A stretch of 8,309 nt of DNA from an uncultured Bacteroidales bacterium. GTDB taxonomy: Bacteria; Bacteroidota; Bacteroidia; Bacteroidales; UBA932. The notes under the pieces are model-generated. The model had not been told where the DNA came from and made no database searches. It was given only the letters and a program-made list of their open reading frames with translations. The translations under genes were made by a program, and so were the position numbers. The stretch lies in assembly GCA_946616385.1 (NCBI GenBank), contig CAMOIZ010000044.1:1-8309 (forward strand). The letters run 5' to 3'. This document shows positions 1-7,007 of this stretch, piece after piece. The stretch's first letter is position 1. Each line of letters starts with the position of its first letter.

Positions 1-1
1 C

Positions 2-94
2 CTGCAGCGGCTCGCCGTAATCGAACCCGCCACCGACCGCAGGCCCTATGAAGAGGCTTATGAAAGATGGAAACAAATATTAAACAAATATTAA
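2..94 (+). CDS. xylB: Xylulokinase, C-terminal end (partial, runs off the left edge)
   Basis: An open frame enters from the left edge and ends at TAA 92-94, giving a 30-residue tail that reads ...LQRLAVIEPATDRRPYEEAYERW... and ends KQILNKY. The pattern P-Y-E-E-A-Y-x-R-W-K near the C-terminus is the usual ending of FGGY-family carbohydrate kinases, where a last helix follows the ATP-binding domain. Xylulokinase phosphorylates D-xylulose to xylulose 5-phosphate in the cytoplasm. The assignment rests partly on context: xylA starts 10 bp downstream, and xylB-xylA-xylE is a common order in Bacteroides. Catalytic parts lie outside the window, so another FGGY kinase (for example L-ribulokinase or L-fuculokinase) cannot be excluded from the tail alone. 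The last codons lie in an 11-bp tandem repeat. Confidence 0.72.
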   Translation: MQRLAVIEPATDRRPYEEAYERWKQILNKY

Positions 95-102
95 ACAAAT
101 AG
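71..102 (+). repeat. 11-bp tandem repeat across the xylB stop and xylA leader
   Basis: The unit AAACAAATATT occurs twice without change (71-81 and 82-92), followed by a third near-copy AAACAAATAG (93-102). The array supplies the last xylB codons, its stop, and the A-rich leader just before the xylA ATG at 105. Bacteroidetes generally start translation without a Shine-Dalgarno sequence and favour A/T-rich leaders, so this array probably serves as the xylA initiation region (inference). The unit is not a multiple of three, yet losing one copy would still stop xylB almost at once, at TAG. Confidence 0.9.
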
Positions 103-104
103 AT

Positions 105-1418
105 ATGAAAGAGTACTTCCCCCAGATTGGCAAGATTCCTTTCGAAGGAACTGCCAGCAAGAACCCCCTTGCATTCCATTATTATGATGCTGAGCGCATC
201 GTGCTCGGCAAACCCATGAAAGAGTGGCTGCGCTTCGCGATGGCGTGGTGGCACACCCTAGGCCAGGCCTCCGGCGACCAGTTCGGCGGACAGACCCGCA
301 GCTATGAGTGGGACAAGGGCGAATGCCCCTACTGCCGTGCCCGTAACAAGGTGGACGCAGGATTCGAGATCATGACAAAGCTCGGAATAGAATACTTCTG
401 CTTCCACGACGTAGACCTTGTAGAAGATACCGACGACATCGCGGAATATGAGGCCCGCCTGAAGGATGTTACCGACTACATCCTCGAGAAGATGCAGCAG
501 ACCGGCATCAAGAACCTCTGGGGCACGGCCAACGTCTTCGGACACAAGCGCTACATGAATGGCGCCGCCACCAATCCCGACTTCGACGTTGTCGCCCGCG
601 CCGCCGTGCAGATCAAGAACGCCCTCGACGCCACCATCAAGCTCGGCGGCGAGAACTATGTGTTCTGGGGAGGTCGCGAAGGCTATTCGTCACTTCTCAA
701 CACCCAGATGCAGAGGGAGAAAGACCATCTTGCAAACATGCTGAAGGCCGCCCGCGACTATGCCCGCGGCAAGGGATTCAAGGGAACCTTCCTCATCGAA
801 CCCAAGCCTATGGAGCCCACCAAGCATCAGTACGACGTCGATACCGAAACCGTCATCGGCTTCCTCCGCGCACACGGCCTGGACAAGGACTTCAAGGTGA
901 ACATCGAGGTGAACCACGCAACACTCGCCGGCCATACCTTCGAGCACGAACTCGCAGTGGCGGTGGACAACGGCCTGCTCGGCAGCATCGACGCGAACCG
1001 CGGCGACGCCCAGAACGGCTGGGATACCGACCAGTTCCCGAACGACGTGCTGGAAATGACACAGGCGATGCTGCAGATCATCCGAAACGGCGGCCTCGCT
1101 CCCGGCGGATCCAACTTCGATGCGAAACTCCGCCGCAATTCCACCGATCCCCAGGATATCTTCATCGCCCACATAAGTGCGATGGACGTCATGGCCCACG
1201 GCCTTCTGAATGCCGCCGAGATTGTTGAGAAATCTCCTATTCCCGCAATGGTGAAGGAACGCTACGCATCGTTCGACAGCGGCCTCGGCAAGAAGTTCGA
1301 AGAAGGCAAGGTTTCCCTCGAGGAGCTTTACGATTATGCAAAGACCAAGGGTGAACCCGCTCAGACTTCCGGTCAGCAGGAACTCTACGAGACCCTCGTG
1401 AATCTTTATTCCGTTTAA
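105..1418 (+). CDS. xylA: Xylose isomerase
   Basis: Cytoplasmic D-xylose/D-xylulose isomerase, the first step of the bacterial isomerase route into the pentose phosphate pathway. The 437-residue length matches class II enzymes such as E. coli XylA. Family signatures are intact: FHDVD at 100-104 (His101 and Asp104, the ring-opening pair), VFWGGREGY at 186-194, and IEPKPMEP at 231-238 (Glu232, Lys234). Metal ligands are present at the E. coli positions: Glu232, Glu268, His271, Asp296, Asp307, Asp309 and Asp339. The start at 105 gives the usual N-terminus (YFPQIGKIPFEG) and lies 10 bp after xylB. The stop is 1 bp before the next ATG, so the gene is part of a compact operon. There is no Shine-Dalgarno sequence; the leader is the A-rich tandem repeat. 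Nothing in the sequence suggests loss of activity. Confidence 0.98.
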   Translation: MKEYFPQIGKIPFEGTASKNPLAFHYYDAERIVLGKPMKEWLRFAMAWWHTLGQASGDQFGGQTRSYEWDKGECPYCRARNKVDAGFEIMTKLGIEYFCFHDVDLVEDTDDIAEYEARLKDVTDYILEKMQQTGIKNLWGTANVFGHKRYMNGAATNPDFDVVARAAVQIKNALDATIKLGGENYVFWGGREGYSSLLNTQMQREKDHLANMLKAARDYARGKGFKGTFLIEPKPMEPTKHQYDVDTETVIGFLRAHGLDKDFKVNIEVNHATLAGHTFEHELAVAVDNGLLGSIDANRGDAQNGWDTDQFPNDVLEMTQAMLQIIRNGGLAPGGSNFDAKLRRNSTDPQDIFIAHISAMDVMAHGLLNAAEIVEKSPIPAMVKERYASFDSGLGKKFEEGKVSLEELYDYAKTKGEPAQTSGQQELYETLVNLYSV

Positions 1419-1419
1419 G

Positions 1420-2493
1420 ATGAACAGGCTGTTGGCTGCGCTGGCACTTCTTGCGAGCCTGTCGGTCTCCTGCAAAACGGGAGACACGGGTGAGCTCAAA
1501 ATGAATGTCCAACGCATCTGGGAATCGGAAAAGCATTGCGCATTCACTTCGATAGTGCAATACAAGGGATTGTACTATGTGGCTTTCCGTGAAGCGGACC
1601 GGCATGTATTCGATTACGACGATGTGGCACGTGGCAGAATCCGTATTCTTGTTTCCAAAGATGGTGAAAGCTGGACTTCTGCGGCCTGCCTGACCAGACA
1701 GGGATTCGACTTGCGCGACCCTTCTCTTTCGGTAACGCCTGACGGACGGCTTCTGGTTTCCACTGGAGGTTCGGTTTACAACGCCGACAAACTTCTGGAA
1801 AGGCGCGCTCCCATGTACTCGTTCAGCACTGACGGAAAGCATTTTTCTGAACCGGAAGAAATAGAGGTGAAGAGTTCTCTCTTGTCGGGGAAAGATTGGT
1901 TGTGGAAGGTGGACTGGAACGGGGACACGGGATATGGCGTGGTTTATTCCGACTTCGGAACGGACAGCCCAGGCTACGGCACCGACACCCGCGCGTTCCT
2001 TGTGAAGACCAAAGACGGAATTCACTATGAAGAAGTTGTCGCCTTCGATGTGGACGGGCGTCCCAACGAAGCCGCCGTCCATTTTCTGCCGGATGGCAGG
2101 ATGCTGATGCTGCTCCGTCGCGAGGCAGATGACGGTCAAGGTGTTTTTGGCATCAGCGAAGCTCCGTACACCGACTGGAAACTCCAAAAGACGGGAATTC
2201 GTTTAGGCGGCCCCAATTTCATTGTGACAGGAGAAGACTCTTTCATAGCCGGAACCCGCATGCATTATCTTCCGGGTTCTTGTAAAACAGTGCTTGTAAA
2301 GGGGACGTCGGAAGGCTTGAAGGAAGAAGTGTGCATATTGCCTTCCGGCGGCGATACGAGTTATCCTGGATTCCTTATCGTAGGCGATGAACTATGGGTG
2401 TCGTACTATTCCACACATGAAACACCGAAGGCGGCTGTCTATCTTGCAAAGATTCCCCTTTCGATGTTCGAAAAGAAAACAGACAACAAGTAA
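1420..2493 (+). CDS. Predicted lipoprotein with sialidase/BNR-type beta-propeller, glycosidase-like
   Basis: A 357-residue protein with a short signal peptide (MNRLLAALALLASLSVSC; probable lipidated Cys18, although -3 is Ser, a loose lipobox). The body reads as a sialidase-fold propeller. Asp-box-like turns occur at SKDGESW (79-85), STDGKHF (136-142) and TKDGIHY (197-203), spaced about 57-61 residues apart, as successive blades would be. Charged patches that could line an active site include AFREADRH (55-62), DLRDPSL (97-103), RREADD (233-238) and GTRMHY (278-283). Bacteroidetes proteins of this type are often named exo-alpha-sialidase or BNR-repeat protein, but I see no canonical FRIP motif, and substrate and even catalysis are unproven. 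It lies between xylA (1-bp gap) and xylE (TAATG overlap), so a role on a xylose-containing glycan is more plausible than sialic acid release (inference). Sampled lines are about 45-63% GC, lower than the flanking genes. Confidence 0.75.
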   Translation: MNRLLAALALLASLSVSCKTGDTGELKMNVQRIWESEKHCAFTSIVQYKGLYYVAFREADRHVFDYDDVARGRIRILVSKDGESWTSAACLTRQGFDLRDPSLSVTPDGRLLVSTGGSVYNADKLLERRAPMYSFSTDGKHFSEPEEIEVKSSLLSGKDWLWKVDWNGDTGYGVVYSDFGTDSPGYGTDTRAFLVKTKDGIHYEEVVAFDVDGRPNEAAVHFLPDGRMLMLLRREADDGQGVFGISEAPYTDWKLQKTGIRLGGPNFIVTGEDSFIAGTRMHYLPGSCKTVLVKGTSEGLKEEVCILPSGGDTSYPGFLIVGDELWVSYYSTHETPKAAVYLAKIPLSMFEKKTDNK

Positions 2494-3908
2494 TGACAAC
2501 GACTTACAGACAAACAGGCAGCCGGGCCTACCTTACCGGCATAGTGCTGGTGGCGGTTATCGGAGGGCTTCTCTTCGGTTACGACACAGCAGTCATCTCC
2601 GGAGCGGAGCGCGGCCTGCAGGCCTTCTTCGGCGGAGCCGCCGATTTCAGCTATACCGACGGCCTCCATGGATTCACGACCTCCAGCGCACTCATAGGCT
2701 GCATCATCGGTGCGCTGATATCCGGGTTCATGGCATCGCGTCTCGGACGCAAGAGGTCCCTTTTCGCAGCCGGCATAATGTTCTTCCTTTCTGCGCTCGG
2801 CTCATATTGTCCCGAATTCCTCTTCTTCCAGAAGGGGGTTGCGACCAAGGGCCTGCTGGTGGCGTTCAATCTCTACCGTGTGCTCGGCGGCATAGGTGTG
2901 GGCCTCGCGTCCGCCCTCTGCCCCATGTACATCGCCGAGGTTTCTCCCGCGAACAAGCGCGGAACCCTTGTGAGCTGGAACCAGTTCGCAATCATCTTCG
3001 GACAGTTGGTGGTATACTTCGTGAACTTCCTCATCATCCGTTCGCACGCAAATGACCCTGCGGTGGTGGAATGGACCAACAGCATCGGCTGGAGGGTGAT
3101 GTTCGTGAGCGAGGCGGTGCCTGCCGCACTCTTTACGATTCTGATTCTGCTGGTGCCGGAAACGCCCCGCTATCTTGCCCTTAACGGCCAGGACGACAAG
3201 GCTCTCACCGTGCTCAGCAACATCAACGGCGAGGCCAAGGCCCGCGAGATACTCGCCGAGATCAAGGCGACCGCAGTCGAAAAGACGGAGATACTTTTCA
3301 GCTATGGCTGGATGGTGATTTTCATCGGCTGCATGCTGAGCGTGTTCCAGCAGATCATCGGCATCAACGCCGTGCTCTACTTCGCCCCCAGAATCTTCGA
3401 ATCCATGGGCATGGGCAATCCGATGTTCCAAACCGTGCTGATGGGAGTAATCAACATTACATTCACTCTGGTGGCCGTTTTTACTGTGGAGAAACTCGGG
3501 CGCAAGCCGCTTCTCATAACCGGCTCCCTAGGAATGGCAGTCGGCGCAATCGGGGTGGCGCTTTCGAACGTGGTCACCCTGCCCGCCATCATTCCCGTGA
3601 TCAGCATCATGGTCTACAGCGCCTGCTTCATGTTCAGTTGGGGGCCCATCTGCTGGGTCTACATCTCGGAGCTCTTCCCGAACACCATCCGAAGCCAGGC
3701 CACGGCCATTGCCGTAGCCTTCCAGTGGATATTCAACTTCATAGTTTCCAGCACCTTCGTGCCTCTCTACAATTACAGCCACTTCCTTGCTTATGCCATC
3801 TACGGAGGCATCTGCATCATTGCGGCGATCTTCGTCTGGAGGCTCGTTCCGGAAACCAAGGGAAAGACCCTGGAAGATATGACTGCCCTCTGGAGGGGCC
3901 GCAAATGA
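2493..3908 (+). CDS. xylE: D-xylose:H+ symporter, MFS sugar porter family
   Basis: Inner-membrane proton-coupled xylose importer of 471 residues with about 12 hydrophobic segments. It follows E. coli XylE closely. GGLLFGYDTAVISG (24-37) carries Asp31, equivalent to the proton-coupling Asp27. SRLGRKRS (82-89) is MFS motif A. RVLGGIGVGLAS (129-140) and PMYIAEVSPANKRG (144-157) follow, then VPETPRYLA (221-229), the PESPR-type motif closing the N half. QQIIGIN (286-292) supplies the sugar-binding pair Gln286/Gln287 and Asn292. EKLGRKP (333-339), SWGPICWVYISELFP (382-396) and VPETKGKTLEDM (452-463) finish the C half. The hydrophilic N-terminus is short and there is no signal peptide. Its ATG shares one base with the previous stop (TAATG), and its stop overlaps the GH43 start by 4 bp, so it is probably translationally coupled to both neighbours. 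Confidence 0.95.
   Translation: MTTTYRQTGSRAYLTGIVLVAVIGGLLFGYDTAVISGAERGLQAFFGGAADFSYTDGLHGFTTSSALIGCIIGALISGFMASRLGRKRSLFAAGIMFFLSALGSYCPEFLFFQKGVATKGLLVAFNLYRVLGGIGVGLASALCPMYIAEVSPANKRGTLVSWNQFAIIFGQLVVYFVNFLIIRSHANDPAVVEWTNSIGWRVMFVSEAVPAALFTILILLVPETPRYLALNGQDDKALTVLSNINGEAKAREILAEIKATAVEKTEILFSYGWMVIFIGCMLSVFQQIIGINAVLYFAPRIFESMGMGNPMFQTVLMGVINITFTLVAVFTVEKLGRKPLLITGSLGMAVGAIGVALSNVVTLPAIIPVISIMVYSACFMFSWGPICWVYISELFPNTIRSQATAIAVAFQWIFNFIVSSTFVPLYNYSHFLAYAIYGGICIIAAIFVWRLVPETKGKTLEDMTALWRGRK
3892..3896 (+). promoter_or_regulatory. Possible Shine-Dalgarno sequence for the GH43 gene, inside xylE
   Basis: GGAGG lies 8 bp before the ATG at 3905. Most other starts in this window have no such motif, so it may help re-initiation within xylE. 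It also encodes the Trp-Arg-Gly stretch of the XylE tail, so it could be chance. Confidence 0.35.
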
Positions 3909-5641
3909 AACGCGCCCTGACTCTTCTGCTGCTTGCCGCCTGCGCTTGCTGCAAGCTTGCCGACGAGGCTGTTTTCACTCCTTTCGTCTATACTGACGGG
4001 GGGAGTGAAATTGTTCCTGACGGCTGCTATTCCAATCCCATCCTGAAGGGATTCTACCCCGATCCTTCCATCTGCCGCAAGGGAAACGACTACTATATGG
4101 TGACTTCCACCTTCCAGTATTTCCCCGTGATTCCAGTGTTTCACAGCACCGATCTGGTGCACTGGGAACAGTGCGGATCCGTGCTGGACAGCGATGCGCA
4201 GATATCTTTCACCCGCAAGAAGATGAACCTCGGGAACTTCGCCCCCGGCATCTCCTACAACCCCTCCGACGGCAAGTTCTACGTGGCGTGCACCCAGGTG
4301 GGCGGCGGCCTCGGCAACTGGTACTGCACCAGCGAGGATCCCGCATCTGGCAAATGGGAGGGACCTTTCGTGATAAAGGGCGTCCGCGGAATAGATCCGG
4401 AATTCTTCTTCGACGGGGATGGGCGTACCTGGTACCTCACCTGCACTTCTCCCGAGGATGCCGGTTCGTCGAGGAGATATCCCGGCGAGTTCGCCATAGT
4501 GATGTGGGAGTTCGACTGCCAGAAGCGTGAGATCTGCAGCAGCCCCCGCATCATAGCCCGAGGCGGAGCCCGTCCGGAAGAACGGCCCGAGAATCTCGAG
4601 GGGCCGCATCTTTTCAAGGTGGATGGTGAATACTTCCTGATATGCGCCGAAGGGGGAACGGAGCGTTTCCACAGGGAGGTAGCATTCAGGTCTTCGAGCC
4701 TGGAGGAGCAGTTTGAACCCTGCGCAATCAACCCTATCCTGACCCAGAAGGACCTGCCTGCAGAGCGGGCGGAGATGGTGACATGCACAGGGCATGCCGA
4801 CATGGTTCAGACTCCCGGCGGGAAATGGTATTCGGTGTTTCTCGGATGCGAACCGTACGAAGGAGAAGAATACTTCAATACCGGGCGGGAAACATTCCTG
4901 CTCCCTGTGGACTGGAGTTCCGGTCAGCCGGTGATTCTGGAGGAAGGCCTTGCCGTTCCGTTGAAAATGAAGATGGATGAGGAGATGAAGGCTGCCGCTG
5001 CGGTCAATGTCATTCCCGCCTTCGATGCCGCAAATCCCGGCCCGCTCTGGGGCTCTGAAGGGCTAGCTCCTTTTGCCATGACCATACGCGGGAGCCTTGA
5101 TGGGAGAAGCGCTTTCGACCGTCGCGGAAGACTGCATCTTGCCTGCTCGGGCATATCATTGGATTCTCTCGACCGCCCGTCAGTTGTGCTGCAACGCATT
5201 GCATCCAAGACCTTTATGGCGGAAACGGTGATGGACTTCACCCCTGCTGAAGGGCAGGAGGCCGGGATTCTCTGCTGGTACGACGACGACCATTATGCCA
5301 AGTTGGTCAAGCGGCTTGACAGGTCCGGCAATACGGTCCTTGCCATGATGCATCGCAGCACTCCTCCCAATGACAAGTTCGAGGGATACAGGACAGAGCG
5401 CTCGGAATCGATGTGGCTTCAGGTTTCAAATGTGGTTCTGGAAGGAAATGCCGCGACGCTGCCGCTTGCCCTTCGCATAGAGGCGCGTACTCCGGAAAAG
5501 TACATCTTCAGTTATGCTGTTGTCGATGGCGGAAAAACCGGCGAATTCATTACCGTAGGCAGCCCGGTGGATGCCCGTACCCTGAGCACCCGGCACTGTG
5601 CCGGCCACCAGGGAACCATGGTGGGGGTATACGCCTATTGA
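3905..5641 (+). CDS. GH43 beta-xylosidase / alpha-L-arabinofuranosidase, exported lipoprotein
   Basis: A 578-residue family 43 glycoside hydrolase that trims xylo-oligosaccharides or arabinose side chains. The five-bladed propeller spans about 40-355. Its three catalytic acids are visible: base Asp53 in YPDPSIC, pKa modulator Asp164 in RGIDPEFFF, and general acid Glu232 in ENLEGPHLFK. GHADMVQTPGGKWYSVFLGC (297-316) is a family-typical blade. Residues from about 370 form a second region (Val-Val-Leu-Gln-Arg at 427-431, GILCWYDDDHYAKL at 454-467) typical of the C-terminal beta-sandwich of GH43 xylosidases. The N-terminus MKRALTLLLLAACACC is a short lipoprotein signal; Cys13 fits the lipobox best, with Cys15 or Cys16 possible. 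The start at 3905 is chosen because it gives this signal and an ATGA overlap with xylE; the frame is open further upstream only as a shadow of xylE. Xylosidase versus arabinofuranosidase cannot be settled by eye. Confidence 0.93.
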   Translation: MKRALTLLLLAACACCKLADEAVFTPFVYTDGGSEIVPDGCYSNPILKGFYPDPSICRKGNDYYMVTSTFQYFPVIPVFHSTDLVHWEQCGSVLDSDAQISFTRKKMNLGNFAPGISYNPSDGKFYVACTQVGGGLGNWYCTSEDPASGKWEGPFVIKGVRGIDPEFFFDGDGRTWYLTCTSPEDAGSSRRYPGEFAIVMWEFDCQKREICSSPRIIARGGARPEERPENLEGPHLFKVDGEYFLICAEGGTERFHREVAFRSSSLEEQFEPCAINPILTQKDLPAERAEMVTCTGHADMVQTPGGKWYSVFLGCEPYEGEEYFNTGRETFLLPVDWSSGQPVILEEGLAVPLKMKMDEEMKAAAAVNVIPAFDAANPGPLWGSEGLAPFAMTIRGSLDGRSAFDRRGRLHLACSGISLDSLDRPSVVLQRIASKTFMAETVMDFTPAEGQEAGILCWYDDDHYAKLVKRLDRSGNTVLAMMHRSTPPNDKFEGYRTERSESMWLQVSNVVLEGNAATLPLALRIEARTPEKYIFSYAVVDGGKTGEFITVGSPVDARTLSTRHCAGHQGTMVGVYAY

Positions 5642-6936
5642 TCAATGATCTCCATGCACATCCGCCCGTTGTGATAAGGGCATTTCCAGAAGCCGGCGCG
5701 GTCGTCGCGGGTATTGGGAATGCCTTTTTCGTCGGCGCTCCAGTACCATTCTCCGTCGGGGGCTAACAGATGCGCCTTTATGTATTCCCAGTTTTTGACT
5801 GCCTTTTGAATCCACTCTGCAGAGGATATGCCGGCCGGTGCTTTTCTGCCTGAGCCGTTTTCAGGCGAGGACAGGAATGACGCCGGCTGCATCCGCGCCT
5901 GATTCAGGCATCCGACAACCGTCTCCGCCTGCACCCACCAGTGACGGTCAGTATCGTAGATAAAGCCGTCCGGTGCTTTTCTGTCTGAGCCGTTTTCAGG
6001 CGAAGACAGGAATGACGCCGGCGGCGTAGTGACGGGAGAACATTCGTAGATCATCGAGCCGTCCGGCTGCAGACCTTCGATGGCGGCAAGCGCCATGCGC
6101 GAGCAGCACCTGCGGACCTCTGCGAGCAGCGCCTCGTCGCCGAGAAGTTCCGCAGTCTCGCAGAGCAGCCACGAACATTCGATATCGTGCCCGTACGAGA
6201 CTGTATCCGACTGGGAGTTCCAGTCCTCGTCGAAAAACAGGCCCAGATGCCCGTCGGGGCGGGTTATCCTGTCCAGGAAAATCCTGCAGAGTTCCACCAG
6301 CCGCTTTCGCAAGGTCTCATCTTTCCAAACCCTGTAGAGCCCTGTATATCCTTCAAGAATATGCAGATGGGTGTTCATCGTCTTGGCATCGTTGCGGTCC
6401 TTGTCCGAAAGGCGCATGTCGGCGATAGGCTGCCAGTCCCGCGTACAAGCCTCCAGATAACCGCCCTTCTCGACATCCAGACTGTGGTCTTCGATGCTGC
6501 GCCACAGCTTTATCGCAAGTTCGAGCGCTTCTTCCTCGCCTGTGGCGCGGAAATACTCGGCGCAGCCGTACACTGCGAAGGCTATCGCATAAAACTGCTT
6601 TTTCGTGTCGAGAGGGGTGCCGTCGGCATTCAGGCTCCAGTAGATACCTCCGAATTCCTTGTCATGGAACCTGTCCCGGATCTGCGCGAAGGCGCGTCCG
6701 GCCGTCTGCCTGTATTCTTCCTTCCCGAGGATGCGGTAGGCCGAAGAAAAGGTCCACAGTATCCTGGCGTTGAGAATGGCGCCCTTCGGTGCGTCCGGCA
6801 CCAGTTTGCCTTTGCCGTCCATCTGCCCGTGGAAACCTCCGGCGGGATCCTGCATTCTCCGGATCCAGAAAGGGAGAATGTCGCATTCAAGTTCTTCGCG
6901 GACTTCGGCCCGCAGGGATGTCAGTTTATTGCTCAT
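5635..6936 (-). CDS. AGE-family disaccharide 2-epimerase (cellobiose/mannobiose 2-epimerase) with two repeat-derived insertions
   Basis: Cytoplasmic (no signal peptide) (alpha/alpha)6-barrel epimerase of 433 residues that converts the reducing-end glucose of a beta-1,4 disaccharide to mannose or the reverse. Family landmarks are NARILWTF (56-63, Arg58), RNDAKTMNTHLHILEGY (181-197, His190), SYGHDIECSWLL (247-258, His250), RHWWVQAETVVG (331-342), EWYWSADEKG (396-405) and GFWKCPYHNGRM (415-426, His422). They correspond to the Arg, His and Trp residues and the two catalytic histidines known in this family. In Bacteroides fragilis a close relative serves mannan breakdown with a mannosylglucose phosphorylase; the neighbouring AraC and GH5-like genes favour mannobiose here (inference). 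Two peptides, PASFLSSPENGSDRKAP (306-322) and PASFLSSPENGSGRKAP (351-367), come from a duplicated DNA element. The start at 6936 is preferred to one 30 codons upstream, which would translate the AT-rich promoter. The 3' end overlaps the GH43 gene by 7 bp. Confidence 0.88.
   Translation of the reverse strand: MSNKLTSLRAEVREELECDILPFWIRRMQDPAGGFHGQMDGKGKLVPDAPKGAILNARILWTFSSAYRILGKEEYRQTAGRAFAQIRDRFHDKEFGGIYWSLNADGTPLDTKKQFYAIAFAVYGCAEYFRATGEEEALELAIKLWRSIEDHSLDVEKGGYLEACTRDWQPIADMRLSDKDRNDAKTMNTHLHILEGYTGLYRVWKDETLRKRLVELCRIFLDRITRPDGHLGLFFDEDWNSQSDTVSYGHDIECSWLLCETAELLGDEALLAEVRRCCSRMALAAIEGLQPDGSMIYECSPVTTPPASFLSSPENGSDRKAPDGFIYDTDRHWWVQAETVVGCLNQARMQPASFLSSPENGSGRKAPAGISSAEWIQKAVKNWEYIKAHLLAPDGEWYWSADEKGIPNTRDDRAGFWKCPYHNGRMCMEIIDQ
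5830..5887 (-). repeat. Coding palindromic repeat, copy A
   Basis: This 58-bp element matches copy B at 5965-6022 in 55 of 58 positions (differences at 5834, 5849 and 5869). It is bounded by GCCGG and CCGGC. Its centre is a perfect inverted repeat: GCCTGA (5848-5853), a 7-base loop, and TCAGGC (5861-5866). Weaker pairing (TTTTCTG with CAGGAAT) continues outwards with a bulge, so the whole unit can fold into an imperfect hairpin. In the epimerase it is read as PASFLSSPENGSGRKAP, between the VVGCLNQARMQ and AEWIQKAVKNWEYI helices. Confidence 0.93.
5965..6022 (-). repeat. Coding palindromic repeat, copy B
   Basis: Second copy of the 58-bp element, 135 bp (45 codons) from copy A, in the same orientation and reading frame. 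It is read first in the protein, as PASFLSSPENGSDRKAP, between the MIYE strand and the DTDRHWWVQ motif. Base 5984 (T, where copy A has C) breaks one pair of the central 6-bp stem. Identity falls away immediately outside the 58 bp, which makes this a discrete unit and not a general duplication of the gene. Confidence 0.93.
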
Positions 6937-6940
6937 GATG

Positions 6941-6972
6941 CAAAAATATATAATAATGTCTTCAAGCCGAAA
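6941..6972 (-). promoter_or_regulatory. Bacteroidetes-type promoter of the epimerase gene
   Basis: On the minus strand, TATTTTTG (6948 down to 6941) fits the -7 consensus TAnnTTTG. TTTC (6972-6969), 20 bp upstream, is one base off the -33 element TTTG. Only four bases separate the -7 box from the ATG at 6936, so a start site at the usual distance would fall on or next to the ATG and the mRNA would be leaderless or nearly so. Confidence 0.6.
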
Positions 6973-7007
6973 TTTTGATAAAATAATATCACTTTTTGAA
7001 AAAATTG

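Noticed and set aside
690..1565. A 291-codon open frame antisense to xylA
   Set aside because: It opposes the fully conserved xylA, has no recognisable domain, and such shadows are common opposite GC-rich genes with biased codons.
1237..2187. A 316-codon antisense frame across xylA and the propeller gene
   Set aside because: It crosses two real genes on the opposite strand and has no family-like motifs.
1420..2493. Firm annotation as a sialidase
   Set aside because: Asp-box-like turns are present, but I see no FRIP motif and no other sialic acid genes are in the window.
3638..3904. A longer N-terminus for the GH43 protein
   Set aside because: The 89 extra codons overlap conserved XylE sequence in another frame, and the start at 3905 gives a proper lipoprotein signal peptide.
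3800..4795. A 331-codon antisense frame opposite the GH43 gene
   Set aside because: The GH43 frame carries all three catalytic acids; the antisense product looks like none I recognise.
5830..6022. CRISPR array
   Set aside because: There are only two repeats, both translated in frame within a conserved enzyme, with a 77-bp spacer encoding the HWWVQAETVVG motif.
6187..6978. A 263-codon plus-strand frame opposite the epimerase
   Set aside because: It is the complement of clear epimerase motifs and runs into the promoter region.
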